Positions 12,183 to 22,730 of a stretch of 35,383 nucleotides of DNA are shown piece by piece; within the stretch, counting starts at the first letter, position 1, and each line of letters opens with the position of its first letter. The notes beneath the pieces are model-generated. The model was not told the origin of the DNA. It saw only the letters and a list, made by a program, of their open reading frames with translations, and ran no database searches. This DNA comes from a virus: the IMG/VR virus record IMGVR_UViG_3300024352_000062, positions 1 to 35,383 of that record; one strand, written 5' to 3'. Made by a program: the position numbers and the translations under genes.

Positions 12183-13259
12183 TTATGGGGATTCCCAATT
12201 GAATTTTTTTGATTCACCGGCTGGCATTTGCCCAGGTTTGAATCCTCGAATGGTTCCCGTTTTTTCAATATAACTATGCTTTTCTTGCAGATTTTTTTGA
12301 ATTTGATTTAATTTATCAATTTTATTCTGAAGTATCTTTTGATTCACTTCCTTCGATTGCATGGGATCAAACGTTGTGCTTTTTAAAAATTCGATATCCT
12401 TGTCCGACGTGGTCCCTTTCAGGCGTTCAGCTAACTTTAAAATTTCATCGTTAAGGAGCATCTGTATTTCAGCTTCCTTCGGGTAAAATGTAGCTTGAGC
12501 CGAACCCTTTCCGACGACAGAACGAGCCATTTTACCCATGGTACTAGGTTCTTCTAATTGTCCGATCATGTTTTTGATGTTATTTAAATTATCAATCGAA
12601 ATCTTATTATCTATCATCAATTCTTTTTCTTCGTCGTAACTTTTTGCCGCAGTTTCTTCGCGTTTTTGTTCAAAAATATTTTTAGGTTCTTGCGCTGGTT
12701 TTTCTGGTTTGAGATATCCGCGATTGGACCCTACTATCTCGCGCCCTTGCTCATCTGCATAGATAAAACGCCCATCCTGAGTTTGCCCAATTTTACGGTA
12801 TTGTGGCGCTTTTTGCGCTGGTTGTTGCTTTTGTAAATACTGTAAAACTCTTGGGTCAAAGGTTTGCGGCTTAGGCGCTTGCGCCAACATTGCTCGATCT
12901 ATTTCTCTAGATGATTCAATAAAGGGTTGAGCGCTAGGGGTCCCTCCGTGGACCGTTCCTATTTGCGCCGCTCCTCCAGCAATCCCTCTAAGCATAGCAC
13001 TACTTGATAAATCAGGTTGGGGGGTCCTTGTTTGACTTTTTAAAGACCTTATCAAATAATCGCGAATTGTCGGATTAATATCATAGGTTGAATCATTGAC
13101 GGAAGCAGCGTTTTTTCCCGTCAATGATTCATTCGTCGTCTTCGGAATTACTGTGGCTTGTGATGCGCCCATCATAATATTATTTTGCGGAGCGCGCAAT
13201 CCCATAAGTTGATCAATTTCGTCTTGAGTTAACTCATCATCATTTTCAAGAGGTCCCAT
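12183..13259 (-). CDS. Internal virion protein, 358 aa
   Basis: ATG 13259 (MGPLENDDELTQDE) has AGGAG nine bases upstream and lies just behind the stop of the previous gene, so it is preferred over an in-frame ATG at 13376 inside that gene. Pro/Gln-rich disordered stretches alternate with long charged helices (about residues 215-330). Position and composition suggest an internal or ejection protein. No motif is recognised. Confidence 0.6.
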   Translation of the reverse strand: MGPLENDDELTQDEIDQLMGLRAPQNNIMMGASQATVIPKTTNESLTGKNAASVNDSTYDINPTIRDYLIRSLKSQTRTPQPDLSSSAMLRGIAGGAAQIGTVHGGTPSAQPFIESSREIDRAMLAQAPKPQTFDPRVLQYLQKQQPAQKAPQYRKIGQTQDGRFIYADEQGREIVGSNRGYLKPEKPAQEPKNIFEQKREETAAKSYDEEKELMIDNKISIDNLNNIKNMIGQLEEPSTMGKMARSVVGKGSAQATFYPKEAEIQMLLNDEILKLAERLKGTTSDKDIEFLKSTTFDPMQSKEVNQKILQNKIDKLNQIQKNLQEKHSYIEKTGTIRGFKPGQMPAGESKKFNWESP

Positions 13260-13260
13260 A

Positions 13261-14586
13261 TCAATAATCTCCTGAATAATATTGTTCGCGGCGTTTTCTG
13301 CGTTCTTCATCTGACATGCTAGTATACCGCGCGTCTTCTGCAGCTTGATTTGCGGCCCATTGATTTCTAGCTCCATACCCTTGAGCTACTGAGCTTCCAA
13401 TATTAGCAAAACCTTGCATAGCTTGAGCGCGGTCTCTATCTCTTTCTCTGGCAGCTTCGCGTTCCATTCCATACACTCCACTCATACCAGCAGCTTGACG
13501 CATCGCATCGTTATATTGGTCTGACTTTAAACGGTTGGAAATGGCCCTTTGTTGCAATCTCCAATTTGCGTCTGATTCTGCCAGGCGGTTTTGGTAATCA
13601 CGCTCAGAAACGCGGTTTCTGTATTCCTGGGAGGCTAATTGGTCAATCCTGTCACGCTCACCGCGTTGCCAATCGCCACGATAACGAGCAAGCTGATCAG
13701 AACGTTGCAAATTCATTTCGGCAGCGCGATTACGAGCTGCCGCATTTGCGTTCGCAATATCTTGTTCCATCCCGAGATTATATCTTTGCGCCTCGTTCAG
13801 AGCTCCTGCCCTTTGCGCTTCGTAAGCTTGGCGACTTTGGGCCATTCGACGGTTGAAATCGTTGATCATCGCCGCGTTTTGCGAAGCTAAATCCATTTCC
13901 TGGCCATAAATTTGGCCTCCCAACGCCGCTCCACTCGATAAAGCCTCTAGACGCCTTCTTTGAGCGTCCGAAGCTGCTTGCATTTGCGCTAAAGCTTGCG
14001 TATTACCAGCCGCTTGACCCGCTTGCAATCCGCCAGCAAATTGCATTCCACTGCCGAGTTGTCCGCGACGCGCAAAACTCTGTTCCAAAGCCTGTTGCCG
14101 CGCTCTGGTATCAGCTGCAGCCTGTTGGCGAGCCATAAAACTAGCTTGCGCAGATATTGCATCATCTCCTGTTTCTCCCATTTTCATATAGCGTTCTAAC
14201 GCTTTTTGTTGGGCCTCACGCCCTTTCATCGCTTCCGTAGATTTCTTTACCAGTTCAGGAGCGGCCTCCGCAATGTATGGTGCGATTTCGGGAGTATATT
14301 TACCTACTAATTTTAAGTCTTCAGGAGTTAGTTTCGAAATATCGAAATCTGGCGCTTGCATAGGGTCTGAATAGCGCGGTTGTGCCAAAACTTCACGGTG
14401 GTATTGAGGAGGAGCATCAATGGAAACATCATAATCTGGTGGTTTGATTTTTTCAAAAAGAGCTCTTATTTCTTTTAAACGTTTTCGATCAGCACCACGC
14501 GCCTTTTCAGCGTTGTAAAGGTTAACAAGGCTACCTAAAGCCTGACTACCAGCTGCGGCAGCGATTGAAATGGTGATTGGATCCAT
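13261..14586 (-). CDS. Internal virion protein, Ala/Arg/Gln-rich, 441 aa
   Basis: The N-terminus (MDPITISIAAAAGSQALGSLVN) is mildly hydrophobic and small-residue rich. The rest is nearly all helix, with many Ala, Gln, Arg and Asp in long coiled-coil runs from about 100 to 420. Composition is that of internal core and ejection proteins of podoviruses, which are unfolded and pass through the tail tube. GAGGG lies upstream of the ATG. Confidence 0.62.
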   Translation of the reverse strand: MDPITISIAAAAGSQALGSLVNLYNAEKARGADRKRLKEIRALFEKIKPPDYDVSIDAPPQYHREVLAQPRYSDPMQAPDFDISKLTPEDLKLVGKYTPEIAPYIAEAAPELVKKSTEAMKGREAQQKALERYMKMGETGDDAISAQASFMARQQAAADTRARQQALEQSFARRGQLGSGMQFAGGLQAGQAAGNTQALAQMQAASDAQRRRLEALSSGAALGGQIYGQEMDLASQNAAMINDFNRRMAQSRQAYEAQRAGALNEAQRYNLGMEQDIANANAAARNRAAEMNLQRSDQLARYRGDWQRGERDRIDQLASQEYRNRVSERDYQNRLAESDANWRLQQRAISNRLKSDQYNDAMRQAAGMSGVYGMEREAARERDRDRAQAMQGFANIGSSVAQGYGARNQWAANQAAEDARYTSMSDEERRKRREQYYSGDY

Positions 14587-14599
14587 TTTTTAAAAACCC

Positions 14600-16381
14600 T
14601 CATTTTTTAAATTTTGGAATTTTTTTGACTGCTTTTCCTAAAGCGCCAGGGAATTGTTCGATATCGCTTGCGATTTGTGCGCCTGTTTGTATCAAGTTAC
14701 CAGGAGTTTCTTGAATTGCTTGCATCGCCGCTTTTTCGGCTGGAGTAAAATGCCTTGAACCTTGGGATTGAGTTTCTGGCATACCTGCCCTTTGAGCGAG
14801 GGCTTGTCTAACTGCGTTTTTATATCCTTCGGTATCAAAACTATATCGCGATTGACCCAGAAGCTTACCTGCCTCAAGTCTTCGAGGGTCCATCAGTTCC
14901 TCATAAGCAGCGTTTACAGCTGCAACATCCTCTGGATATAAATAATCTAACTCACTGCCGGAAACTGCACCAGCCTTGAAAAAGGCGTTTGGATCCACAA
15001 TCTGCGCATCTATAGGACCTTGACCCAAGGCCTCTCGCGCCTGACCTGCAATCTGTTGCAATTCTTCTGGTAGCCTTGCGTATTGTTTCGCCGCTAGATC
15101 GCGAGATGTTCTCGCCCTGTTGAGCGCAGCTTCAATCGTTTTTCGCGCCTGAATATCGGCAGCCACGTTTGCTGCTTCAGCTTTTTGCGCTGCAGTGGTC
15201 GCGAATTTTTCGACGTTAAATGTTCCAGCTGGACCTGGCATAGTGCCAGGCATTTTGGCTTGGCCTCCTGTTCCCAAAAATCCCATAATTCTATTAAATC
15301 TTGCGGCCTCTTCAGGGTTATAAAAACTTTGAGAAGAAATCCCTTCTTTTGAAGCAACATCAATAAATTGTTCAGGAGTCATGCCAAAAGCTGCCAGGTT
15401 TTGAGGCGTCAAATATTTCGCTAACTCTGGCCGCATCGCAATAACTTCTTCAATCCGCTTGTTGATATCACCTTGAGATTGTGCAGCAAGTGCTTTTCTA
15501 GCAGCGCTTTGAGGATCTTCCATCTCCTTGAGTTTTTGCAAATAAGCTTGATATTCAGCTTCGTTTTCAGCTTCTAAACTGCTTTGAGCTCCGCCGAGAT
15601 ATTCTTTGATGGCTTTTTGTGATGCCGCGAGATTTTCAGTTCCATATTGTCTCGCTTGGGCTTCAAGACCCGTATCTTGAGCGAGATACCCCTTGGCTAA
15701 TTCATTCAGCCTGTTTTGTTCACTCTGCAACGCACTTACAGATTTTTGAAACTCTGGAGAAGACCTAAGGCGCTGCACATCAAAAGCAGCTGCACCCGCT
15801 GTATAACTAGGTCCATACTGCCCTCTTAAATACCTGGAAAGCCCAGGTGTGCTTTGGAAATTTTCGATATCCTCAACAGTGTAATCAGTTTTAGGAGCAA
15901 AACTTTGAACAGCCCGAGGAGCACTCATCCCCATGGTTTGCGAAACTTTAGCTCCAGCTTCCTTTTCACCGCCTATAGCCTTTCCTATTTCTTCCCTTGA
16001 AACATCGTAGACTTGTTTTGCCTTTTCACCCGTTAAAAACTGGTTAGCCTCCTCTTGTAAATTTTGGGAAGCTTGACCTAGTTTTTCACTCACTCTAGAA
16101 AGTGGTGCGCTGATATTAGCAGGTGAAGCCTGTTTGCTTGCCTCAAATGCTCTCTGTGTCGCTCCAATACTTCTAGCGGCTTGAGCGTCAGATTGCGATG
16201 CAGGTTGTAAATTGGTATTTTTCGGGCCGCTCGAGGAAATATCTCCGCTCGCTTCGGTCTTAAGCGTATCCTGCGCCGTGTCCAAATTTTCAGGACCCGT
16301 TTGCCCATCTTGAGCCTCGGCAAAAATATTCTTTTTATTCGGGTCTAGGATATTTTGGATTTTTTCAAACGCATAAGCCAT
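14600..16381 (-). CDS. Internal virion protein, 593 aa
   Basis: The N-terminal third is disordered and rich in Ser, Gln and Ala; the remainder is helical with several A-A-Q-K-A-E-A-like segments. GAGGG lies six bases before the ATG at 16381. It follows the portal gene directly, the usual place for ejection proteins in P22-like and related phages. It is not recognisably homologous to a named family. Confidence 0.6.
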   Translation of the reverse strand: MAYAFEKIQNILDPNKKNIFAEAQDGQTGPENLDTAQDTLKTEASGDISSSGPKNTNLQPASQSDAQAARSIGATQRAFEASKQASPANISAPLSRVSEKLGQASQNLQEEANQFLTGEKAKQVYDVSREEIGKAIGGEKEAGAKVSQTMGMSAPRAVQSFAPKTDYTVEDIENFQSTPGLSRYLRGQYGPSYTAGAAAFDVQRLRSSPEFQKSVSALQSEQNRLNELAKGYLAQDTGLEAQARQYGTENLAASQKAIKEYLGGAQSSLEAENEAEYQAYLQKLKEMEDPQSAARKALAAQSQGDINKRIEEVIAMRPELAKYLTPQNLAAFGMTPEQFIDVASKEGISSQSFYNPEEAARFNRIMGFLGTGGQAKMPGTMPGPAGTFNVEKFATTAAQKAEAANVAADIQARKTIEAALNRARTSRDLAAKQYARLPEELQQIAGQAREALGQGPIDAQIVDPNAFFKAGAVSGSELDYLYPEDVAAVNAAYEELMDPRRLEAGKLLGQSRYSFDTEGYKNAVRQALAQRAGMPETQSQGSRHFTPAEKAAMQAIQETPGNLIQTGAQIASDIEQFPGALGKAVKKIPKFKK

Positions 16382-16384
16382 AAA

Positions 16385-18352
16385 TTACCCTCTTTGATTT
16401 TCGAGCATGTCTGGCGCTGGTTCCGCTACTTCCGTTGTAGGCATGCCTGTTGGTCTTTGGTTTGGCGGTATACTGCCAGGAACAGGCGGTTGTTGAGGAG
16501 GTGGCCCTTGCATTAGTCCGCCTTCTGGCATTTTCCCAGTTCGAATCATAGCTGTTAGCCCAGGATCCTGTTCAAGTGCTAAACGGTAATGCTCTTGTAT
16601 ATGATCTAGGAAAATTTGGTTGTATTCGCCTTGTAGCCTGATTCTCGGATCGTTCAAACTCGCAGCATGCTTTTTAATATGTTTCGCATGATCGTCGGTA
16701 ATCAAACTGGGGACCTGATTCCCTTTGCTTAACTCTTCGTTTTCAGCTTCAATAAGATCATCTTCGCTTAATTCATCGTTTGTAAGTTTGGAAAGTGGCT
16801 GACCTTCTAAAATACTCACATACTGTCCCCACATGTCGCGAGGCATTTGTAAGAGTTTTTCCGCAATTTCAAGCCGACCAGCTACCGTCTGCATTAGAGG
16901 GTTTTGCATTGAGATTCTAATACCGGCAATATTTTTTAAATCGTCTCCCGTATAATTTTTGGGAACAAGTTGATCATTTGTCCCAGACATCATGACATAT
17001 CGCTCGATGTTAGAGCCAAATTTCGTCAAACAGTTAATTGCGTGTTTTAAAGTACGAGACAGGCAATCGTTCATCGCAGATTGAATGGATGTTGTGAATT
17101 CAATCGCATTTGCTGAAAGGGTTGCAATAGCTACCCCTGAAGTAACTCCAGGTTGAGGCGTACCTCTTAAAGCGGCATTCAAATTGCTCATTTTCATCAT
17201 CTGATTTTCCATGTAATCCGCAAATTTAAAATTTTCCGGACTACTAGACATCAGATTAAGAGGTTCAGGTTTTCCGCCTCCTGGCACGTTTTGAGGCGTA
17301 TAATAACAGAATCTCATCCCCGCAATTTCTTGAACATTCACGTTTGCGCTGCGAGGCATTGCAATGTTTTGTACTGCAAAACTCGATATATTTGTGGCTT
17401 GAGCGGAAATAGTGTTATCGAACATCTCCTGGCAAGCCATCAAATTCGTAAATTGAGGATATCCCAACGTCGTCCCCATGACTTGCTCAGGTATCATTGG
17501 TTCAATAGGGATACACTTGTAAGCATTCACATCATCATAAAAAACACACTTTTCTCCAGCATAAAACAACATCCTCCCCTTTGGAATCGAGGCGCAGGGC
17601 TTTACATAGAGCTCCCAAACGTAAATCATGTCGTCGTTTTGCGTCACACGTTCAAACCAGCTTTTGACACCGGCCACCTGAGCAACAGAAGGAATCGCTA
17701 AAATTTCATCAGTGAGCTCTGGAAATTGTGCTATTAAATCCCACCTACTTTTAATCGTGCGCACTTCAACCCAAGGAATATCGTCCCAGGTGGGAATCGT
17801 ACTGTCATAATAGACATCAAAAGGAGTATGAACAGTAATATCAATTTGTCCATCGTATATAACGGCCCCATTTTCATCCAAAATGGGTTCTTTTTCTCCC
17901 CGGTCCGTGCGCATGCGCGTATAGGTGAAGGCGATTCCTGATACTATAGCGCACTCGACAAGTTGCTTTTTTTTGTGATCAAGGCGTTGGCTTTCGACAA
18001 TTTGCGAAGTTACAGCATTCCCCAACTTTAAAACGTCCATAATGCGATTATCCATCACCTCAGCCATGCATTTAGCCGAAATGGGATTTTTAGTCACAAT
18101 GGTCGTTAGCTGTTGGGTCATCGAACGGGCTTGAGGCGTATACATACGTACTAGCTCACCTTGAACACCCTCGAAAACCAAACTTGTGTCCCAAGAACCA
18201 GGATGCAATACAGGTGAGTAGTACGCGAGTACGTTTCTAATCCAAGCAGTGCGAAAAGGCGAGGTCGAATATATACCCCATTCGTTATGGACCCGGGCCA
18301 TTTGTCTTACGACTTTTTCGGCTGGTTCAATCAGCCAAAATTCATTCTTCAT
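16385..18352 (-). CDS. Portal protein (655 aa)
   Basis: The protein looks like a podovirus portal, the ring through which DNA enters and leaves the capsid. Supporting signs are size, an aromatic N-terminus (W-x-I-E/Y...), segments such as ITVHTPFDVYYDSTIPTWDD and VEVRTIKSRWDLIAQFPEL that resemble the wing and stem of portal proteins, and a Pro/Gln-rich disordered C-terminus (from about residue 612). Its ATG overlaps the stop of the upstream nozzle gene (ATGA). Here it lies after the capsid, fibre and tail genes rather than before scaffold and capsid as in P22. Confidence 0.72.
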   Translation of the reverse strand: MKNEFWLIEPAEKVVRQMARVHNEWGIYSTSPFRTAWIRNVLAYYSPVLHPGSWDTSLVFEGVQGELVRMYTPQARSMTQQLTTIVTKNPISAKCMAEVMDNRIMDVLKLGNAVTSQIVESQRLDHKKKQLVECAIVSGIAFTYTRMRTDRGEKEPILDENGAVIYDGQIDITVHTPFDVYYDSTIPTWDDIPWVEVRTIKSRWDLIAQFPELTDEILAIPSVAQVAGVKSWFERVTQNDDMIYVWELYVKPCASIPKGRMLFYAGEKCVFYDDVNAYKCIPIEPMIPEQVMGTTLGYPQFTNLMACQEMFDNTISAQATNISSFAVQNIAMPRSANVNVQEIAGMRFCYYTPQNVPGGGKPEPLNLMSSSPENFKFADYMENQMMKMSNLNAALRGTPQPGVTSGVAIATLSANAIEFTTSIQSAMNDCLSRTLKHAINCLTKFGSNIERYVMMSGTNDQLVPKNYTGDDLKNIAGIRISMQNPLMQTVAGRLEIAEKLLQMPRDMWGQYVSILEGQPLSKLTNDELSEDDLIEAENEELSKGNQVPSLITDDHAKHIKKHAASLNDPRIRLQGEYNQIFLDHIQEHYRLALEQDPGLTAMIRTGKMPEGGLMQGPPPQQPPVPGSIPPNQRPTGMPTTEVAEPAPDMLENQRG

Positions 18353-21300
18353 TTTGTAACCCTTTCACCGTATGCTCTCATGGCCCAGTCTATGCTTTGT
18401 AATTCGATAGATTCGCCAGCGTGCTCGTGCTCAATAACTGCTTGAATATAAGTGTTGCGTTGCTGTTGGATTGGAACGTAAATCCTGCAGATAGGACCAG
18501 CTAAGGTTCCCGTTTGCAAATTAAGGCCGTAGCTTTGACCAAAAAAGTCAAAACCGAATGGAAAATATCCAAATCCAAGTCTCCTATTAATTGCAACCCA
18601 ATCCACTTCACTACTTCCTAAAAATCCGTCGCCAATAAAATAGATTTTTGCCGCTGTAAATGCGCCATTTCGAGTATGAATCTGCATCTGAGCAAACTGC
18701 TTCATCCTTCCCACCTGCCCGGCATGAAAGGGAGAAGTGATGATGCGGCTGAATATTTTTTTATAGAGGGTTGGACTGTCCCCAACATTCCAGGTTGAGG
18801 CAACTTCAAAATTGCCTTGATACGTATTCAGACCTACAACAATCGGAGTCGTTTCTAATCGGTTAAGATTTCCGCCATATACGAGCATATCGCTGCGCTC
18901 TGGTATGATTCCAGAGGGGACGGTAAAAGTGATCGTGTCTCCTGAAATCGCGGTTATTGTTGTGGGATAATTTTGGTCCGCGAAATCTACTTTCGTCTGA
19001 CTTTTGCGTTCTTTCAAAATCCTATTATCGGTCGTAATTTGATAAAGTGTGTCGCTAGGTCCTACAACCCCGGCAATAAAAAGTTTATCCCAAGTGGTCC
19101 ATTCGTCTGTAAGCGTGTTATAGACGTGACATACTGCTAACGTAGGTTCATTTGGCAGCGTAGCAGTTAAAAGATAAATTCGCTCACTCTCGTAAGTCAC
19201 ACCATGAGCAAGATCCGATGCTCTCCCCAGGATCGGACGAATATCTTCCTCTATTTTCCTTGAAATAATATTTACAGCTGTTTCTGATATTAATACGACA
19301 CCGGTGTTCGTAAGCGCTGCGACTTGATTATTTATTACGTCAACACTGTCCGGCCAACCCAAAATCACAGTCGAATCTAAAATGGTTACGACAAAATTAG
19401 TCGGATCATCGCCAGAAAGACGATAAACTCCGTCCTCTTTGAGGATTATCACCGAATCCCTCAAAGCTGCGATGCGGTATATGTCGGAGTTTTCACTTCC
19501 AACAGATAGATACTGCAGCAGTGGGACCGCTTCAGGTTCTCTAAGTTTTGAAATGTAAAGCCGATTTTTTTCTGTGGAACCAGTCGCGAAAACATTACCA
19601 TAAGCTGTTGGCAAAATGGGTTCAAACGCTGTTCCCGTCGTAGCCGAAGAAACTTTTATGTCTATTTTATCGTAAAAGGCTCGTGCTAAAACGCCAATCT
19701 GTCCTGGAACCTCGCTAAAATCGCTCAAATACCGACCATATAATTTGCCAGAAGCGCGCCTACTTATTGCCTTTATAAGTCCTTGCGCTGTTTCCTGTAA
19801 TTGTGTGGCAAACGAGGTTGATGTTTTATTCAGACGAAAAATGGGATTGGTTCCATTCGAAATCCCCTCAAACCAAAGGCTTGTAGGCGTCCCCGTGCCA
19901 GTGAATGTGACTTGGAAAGTATTTGTGGCTACACTCCCCACTGTCGCTGTTTGATTTGCATAACTTCCGCCTAAAATATTTGAAAAATAGACGATATCTC
20001 CGTTGCTAAATCCATGTCCGTCTGAAGTAATCGTAAATGGGTTCGTTCCAGTGATAGTTTGAGAGTAAAGCAGTTTATTTGCAGCGCCTTCGCGTGCAAC
20101 ATAGATTTCCTCGGTGGTGCTCACGCCTTCGGTTACTCGAATCGTGATAGTGTCCCCAGCATTTATTTTTGTAGGATCGACCAAAGAGAATTCTAAAACA
20201 GGACGCACCTGGCAATTGGCATAAAGCATGTAGTTTTTAAATACAGCAATATCAGCTGGTTTTGGAGGCCGAGCATTTGCTTGAAATTCGCCTTCTGCAC
20301 TATTTTCGTTCGTATAGAGGTCAGCGCCTCGCAGTGTTTCTTCAGTATCATCTAAAATATAGACGACATTATTTGCTATTTCTGTAGCAGTCAGAGCCCT
20401 TTGTAAAATAAGACGGTAATCACTATAAATATCCGCAGCGATATCATACTGCCCGGATCTATAAAGCTGCAAAAACCAATTTTGTGAAGTACTCGCGCAA
20501 TCCTCTGGCACTGAAGCCGATACAAGAACACTCTCAGCATAACAATAGCTTAAGGTATGAGTTTTTGGATCCGCCGAGGTGACTACATAAGTAAAAGTAT
20601 TAGCCCCCGTAACCGTAATTTGAAACTCACCATTTGCAGATGCGTGAATACTGTCAAAAGTGCGTATGTAGGTCCCTGTCAAAAGCCCGTGAGCCGTGCT
20701 TGTAACTGTAACCGTCCATGGTCCCGAACCAGTGCTAGAATACGAACAATTTTCGACGACGGGATTGCTAATTGCAGCTACATCGCTGGGAGCTCCGAGA
20801 ATTGTATTTTCGTTTTCATCTTGGCGCCCAAAGACGATTCGGTATCCTAAAACTTTATCTGCAAGGAAAAAGCTTGCAGGTTTGCCAGGGTAAAAAGTGG
20901 CGCTGATATCCTCGCCACTCGGCGACCCTACAGCTTGCACACTACTGTTGTAAGCTGTCAATTTGATAACGCCAGCATCGGTGGTCACATATAAATTCTG
21001 GTTACTTTCTGCCATTCGTGGCACGCGAGAGGAGCTCACGGACCAAGTTAATCCAGTTTCATTGCTTAAAGCAGTTTCAGTGCCTACTTCATTGGGTGCT
21101 ATGCCAGAGTTTGTATAATAAGAAATCTTAGTATCATATACTGCTATTAATCGATTTTCATATTTTTTAAGTTTTTTTAATGTTCCACTGCCAGGGAGGT
21201 AATATTGATAAAACCCCCTTCTTTTTCCTAATATAAAATCATTTCCTACAGTTAAATTCAGAGCGGTCTCAAGCGCTCCGTCTGGCACTTCAAATGAGTT

Positions 21301-21354
21301 ACGCTGAACATAACGTCCGCGAAACTGCCTAATTTCTGAATAGCTGTAGCTCAT
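18349..21354 (-). CDS. Tail nozzle / packaged-DNA stabilisation protein (1001 aa)
   Basis: ATG 21354 overlaps the TGA of the adaptor gene; an in-frame TTG at 21369 is possible but less likely. The N-terminus (MSYSYSEIRQFRGRYVQRNS), the kelch-like or propeller-like repeats in the first 700 residues, and the beta-rich C-terminus are like large tail proteins that plug the portal in podoviruses (P22 gp10 and T7 gp12 types). The role is inferred from position between adaptor and portal and from size. It could include receptor-contacting parts. Confidence 0.62.
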   Translation of the reverse strand: MSYSYSEIRQFRGRYVQRNSFEVPDGALETALNLTVGNDFILGKRRGFYQYYLPGSGTLKKLKKYENRLIAVYDTKISYYTNSGIAPNEVGTETALSNETGLTWSVSSSRVPRMAESNQNLYVTTDAGVIKLTAYNSSVQAVGSPSGEDISATFYPGKPASFFLADKVLGYRIVFGRQDENENTILGAPSDVAAISNPVVENCSYSSTGSGPWTVTVTSTAHGLLTGTYIRTFDSIHASANGEFQITVTGANTFTYVVTSADPKTHTLSYCYAESVLVSASVPEDCASTSQNWFLQLYRSGQYDIAADIYSDYRLILQRALTATEIANNVVYILDDTEETLRGADLYTNENSAEGEFQANARPPKPADIAVFKNYMLYANCQVRPVLEFSLVDPTKINAGDTITIRVTEGVSTTEEIYVAREGAANKLLYSQTITGTNPFTITSDGHGFSNGDIVYFSNILGGSYANQTATVGSVATNTFQVTFTGTGTPTSLWFEGISNGTNPIFRLNKTSTSFATQLQETAQGLIKAISRRASGKLYGRYLSDFSEVPGQIGVLARAFYDKIDIKVSSATTGTAFEPILPTAYGNVFATGSTEKNRLYISKLREPEAVPLLQYLSVGSENSDIYRIAALRDSVIILKEDGVYRLSGDDPTNFVVTILDSTVILGWPDSVDVINNQVAALTNTGVVLISETAVNIISRKIEEDIRPILGRASDLAHGVTYESERIYLLTATLPNEPTLAVCHVYNTLTDEWTTWDKLFIAGVVGPSDTLYQITTDNRILKERKSQTKVDFADQNYPTTITAISGDTITFTVPSGIIPERSDMLVYGGNLNRLETTPIVVGLNTYQGNFEVASTWNVGDSPTLYKKIFSRIITSPFHAGQVGRMKQFAQMQIHTRNGAFTAAKIYFIGDGFLGSSEVDWVAINRRLGFGYFPFGFDFFGQSYGLNLQTGTLAGPICRIYVPIQQQRNTYIQAVIEHEHAGESIELQSIDWAMRAYGERVTK

Positions 21355-22301
21355 GGGGGCCCAATCCAACGTCTTTGGCTAAATTTGTTGCCTCTCACTA
21401 GACTTCGCCGATGAATGACGACCACTGGTTCTCCGTCGATTCGAGGGCTCATAATGGATTTAAAATCCTTCTCCTCTGCAGGAATATTAACTTTTGCAAA
21501 GCGATCAGCCGCGTCAAAATCTCCTACCGCTTCGAGAATGGCTTGGCATACGTGGGATTTTATTAAAGCTATAGCCTCGTTTGGCATATTATTTAAAACT
21601 GGAGAATATTCGGGAGGGCAAACATAATCTCCCACGCTCAAATTGGTTGGCACATCTCCAGCTGTAAATTTTAGAGTTGTTCCTACGATCGCTTGCACCG
21701 TTTTGTCGAAATCTAAAATACTAGATCCTGATTTTTTTTTCACAAAATCGATATCTGTCGATCCCGTCACAAAACTTGGAACACTTGCTAGAGTAACTTC
21801 GTCATACCCACTGACATCATAAGCAACACTGGTAACTGTTCCGGCATCAGCTGCAAGCATAAGTTTAGAAGGCGCAAGCCTCCACCATAATACCAGGGAC
21901 ATATAGGTAGTATTTGTTGGAACCGTGGGTAGTAATTTGATGCGGTCGCCTTCGAAATAGAATCCGGAAATATCAGAGGACATTGTAAAATAAACTTGGT
22001 CTTCTAAAGCAATGAGTGGAAGACTTCTGAGAGCTCCTTGACCGTCCTTTAGCTGTATATCTCTTAAACCTCGCGCGACGGATCTATATGGAACATCATA
22101 AAATTGCATTCCTCCAACTAAAGGAATTTCATCCTTCCGCACAAAAAAATCTGTATCGAAACTTTCGATCAAAGGGACCATGCGGCTTGCTATTTTCTCG
22201 TCGGCAAAGGCCAACATATCCGCGTCCTCAAGTAAGCTTTGCCTCGAGGGAACGGTAGTTGATCTTTTCACGGCGGCAAGCAATGACTCGCTCGTAATCA
22301 T
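21351..22301 (-). CDS. Head-tail adaptor-type protein (316 aa)
   Basis: The protein (MITSESLLAAVKRSTTVPSR...) has helical N- and C-termini around a beta-rich centre. The N-terminal helices with D-x-D-M-L-A-F-A-D-E-K and the C-terminal helix near residues 241-275 (N-E-A-I-A-L-I-K-S-H-V-C) are similar in layout to podovirus adaptors. Its start overlaps the previous stop and its stop overlaps the nozzle gene start (both ATGA), so the head-completion genes form a coupled chain. Confidence 0.6.
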   Translation of the reverse strand: MITSESLLAAVKRSTTVPSRQSLLEDADMLAFADEKIASRMVPLIESFDTDFFVRKDEIPLVGGMQFYDVPYRSVARGLRDIQLKDGQGALRSLPLIALEDQVYFTMSSDISGFYFEGDRIKLLPTVPTNTTYMSLVLWWRLAPSKLMLAADAGTVTSVAYDVSGYDEVTLASVPSFVTGSTDIDFVKKKSGSSILDFDKTVQAIVGTTLKFTAGDVPTNLSVGDYVCPPEYSPVLNNMPNEAIALIKSHVCQAILEAVGDFDAADRFAKVNIPAEEKDFKSIMSPRIDGEPVVVIHRRSLVRGNKFSQRRWIGPP

Positions 22302-22645
22302 TTGTAACCCATTTTATTCATCATACCCTTTTTTTGAGGACCTGATTCTGAGGCTAAAATTACCGCTTTTGTTTTACCAGCGATGGGAGATTTCTTAGAT
22401 TTTGCCATAAATTCTCTCATCATGTCTTGAACAGTTTTATCCTCGTCTTCTTCGTGTTCTTCTTCCTCTGTAATTCCACCTAAATGTTCCGCAACTTCTT
22501 CTTCTGGAGTTTCCATGGCTTCGTGAAGTGCATGTTTTACGTCGATATCCTCATCCTCTTCCCCCATGTTTTCCTTAGCGAACATCTCTTTGATTAATTG
22601 GCGCAAAGCCTTCATTTTTGCGTTATCCATCATTTCACCGTGCAT
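22298..22645 (-). CDS. Acidic helical protein (115 aa), assembly-related
   Basis: The protein is rich in Glu, Met and Lys (M-G-E-E-D-E-D-I-D, E-E-E-E-H-E-E-D-E-D), with helices and a basic C-terminus. It starts at ATG 22645 after GGAG and overlaps the adaptor gene by ATGA. It may be a small assembly or decoration factor; no family is recognised. Confidence 0.62.
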   Translation of the reverse strand: MHGEMMDNAKMKALRQLIKEMFAKENMGEEDEDIDVKHALHEAMETPEEEVAEHLGGITEEEEHEEDEDKTVQDMMREFMAKSKKSPIAGKTKAVILASESGPQKKGMMNKMGYK

Positions 22646-22666
22646 AATTTTTCTCCATTTTGTAAT

Positions 22667-22723
22667 TTACAATTTTAACATTTTTTCTAGATCGTCATAA
22701 GTAATATAAGTAATATAATCCAT
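22667..22723 (-). CDS. Possible micro-ORF (18 aa)
   Basis: ATG 22723 is preceded by AGGA. The peptide is MDYITYITYDDLEKMLKL, with two Y-I-T units. It sits in the 85-base gap between the fibre and acidic-protein genes. It may be translated, or it may be chance. Confidence 0.3.
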   Translation of the reverse strand: MDYITYITYDDLEKMLKL

Positions 22724-22730
22724 TGTTTTC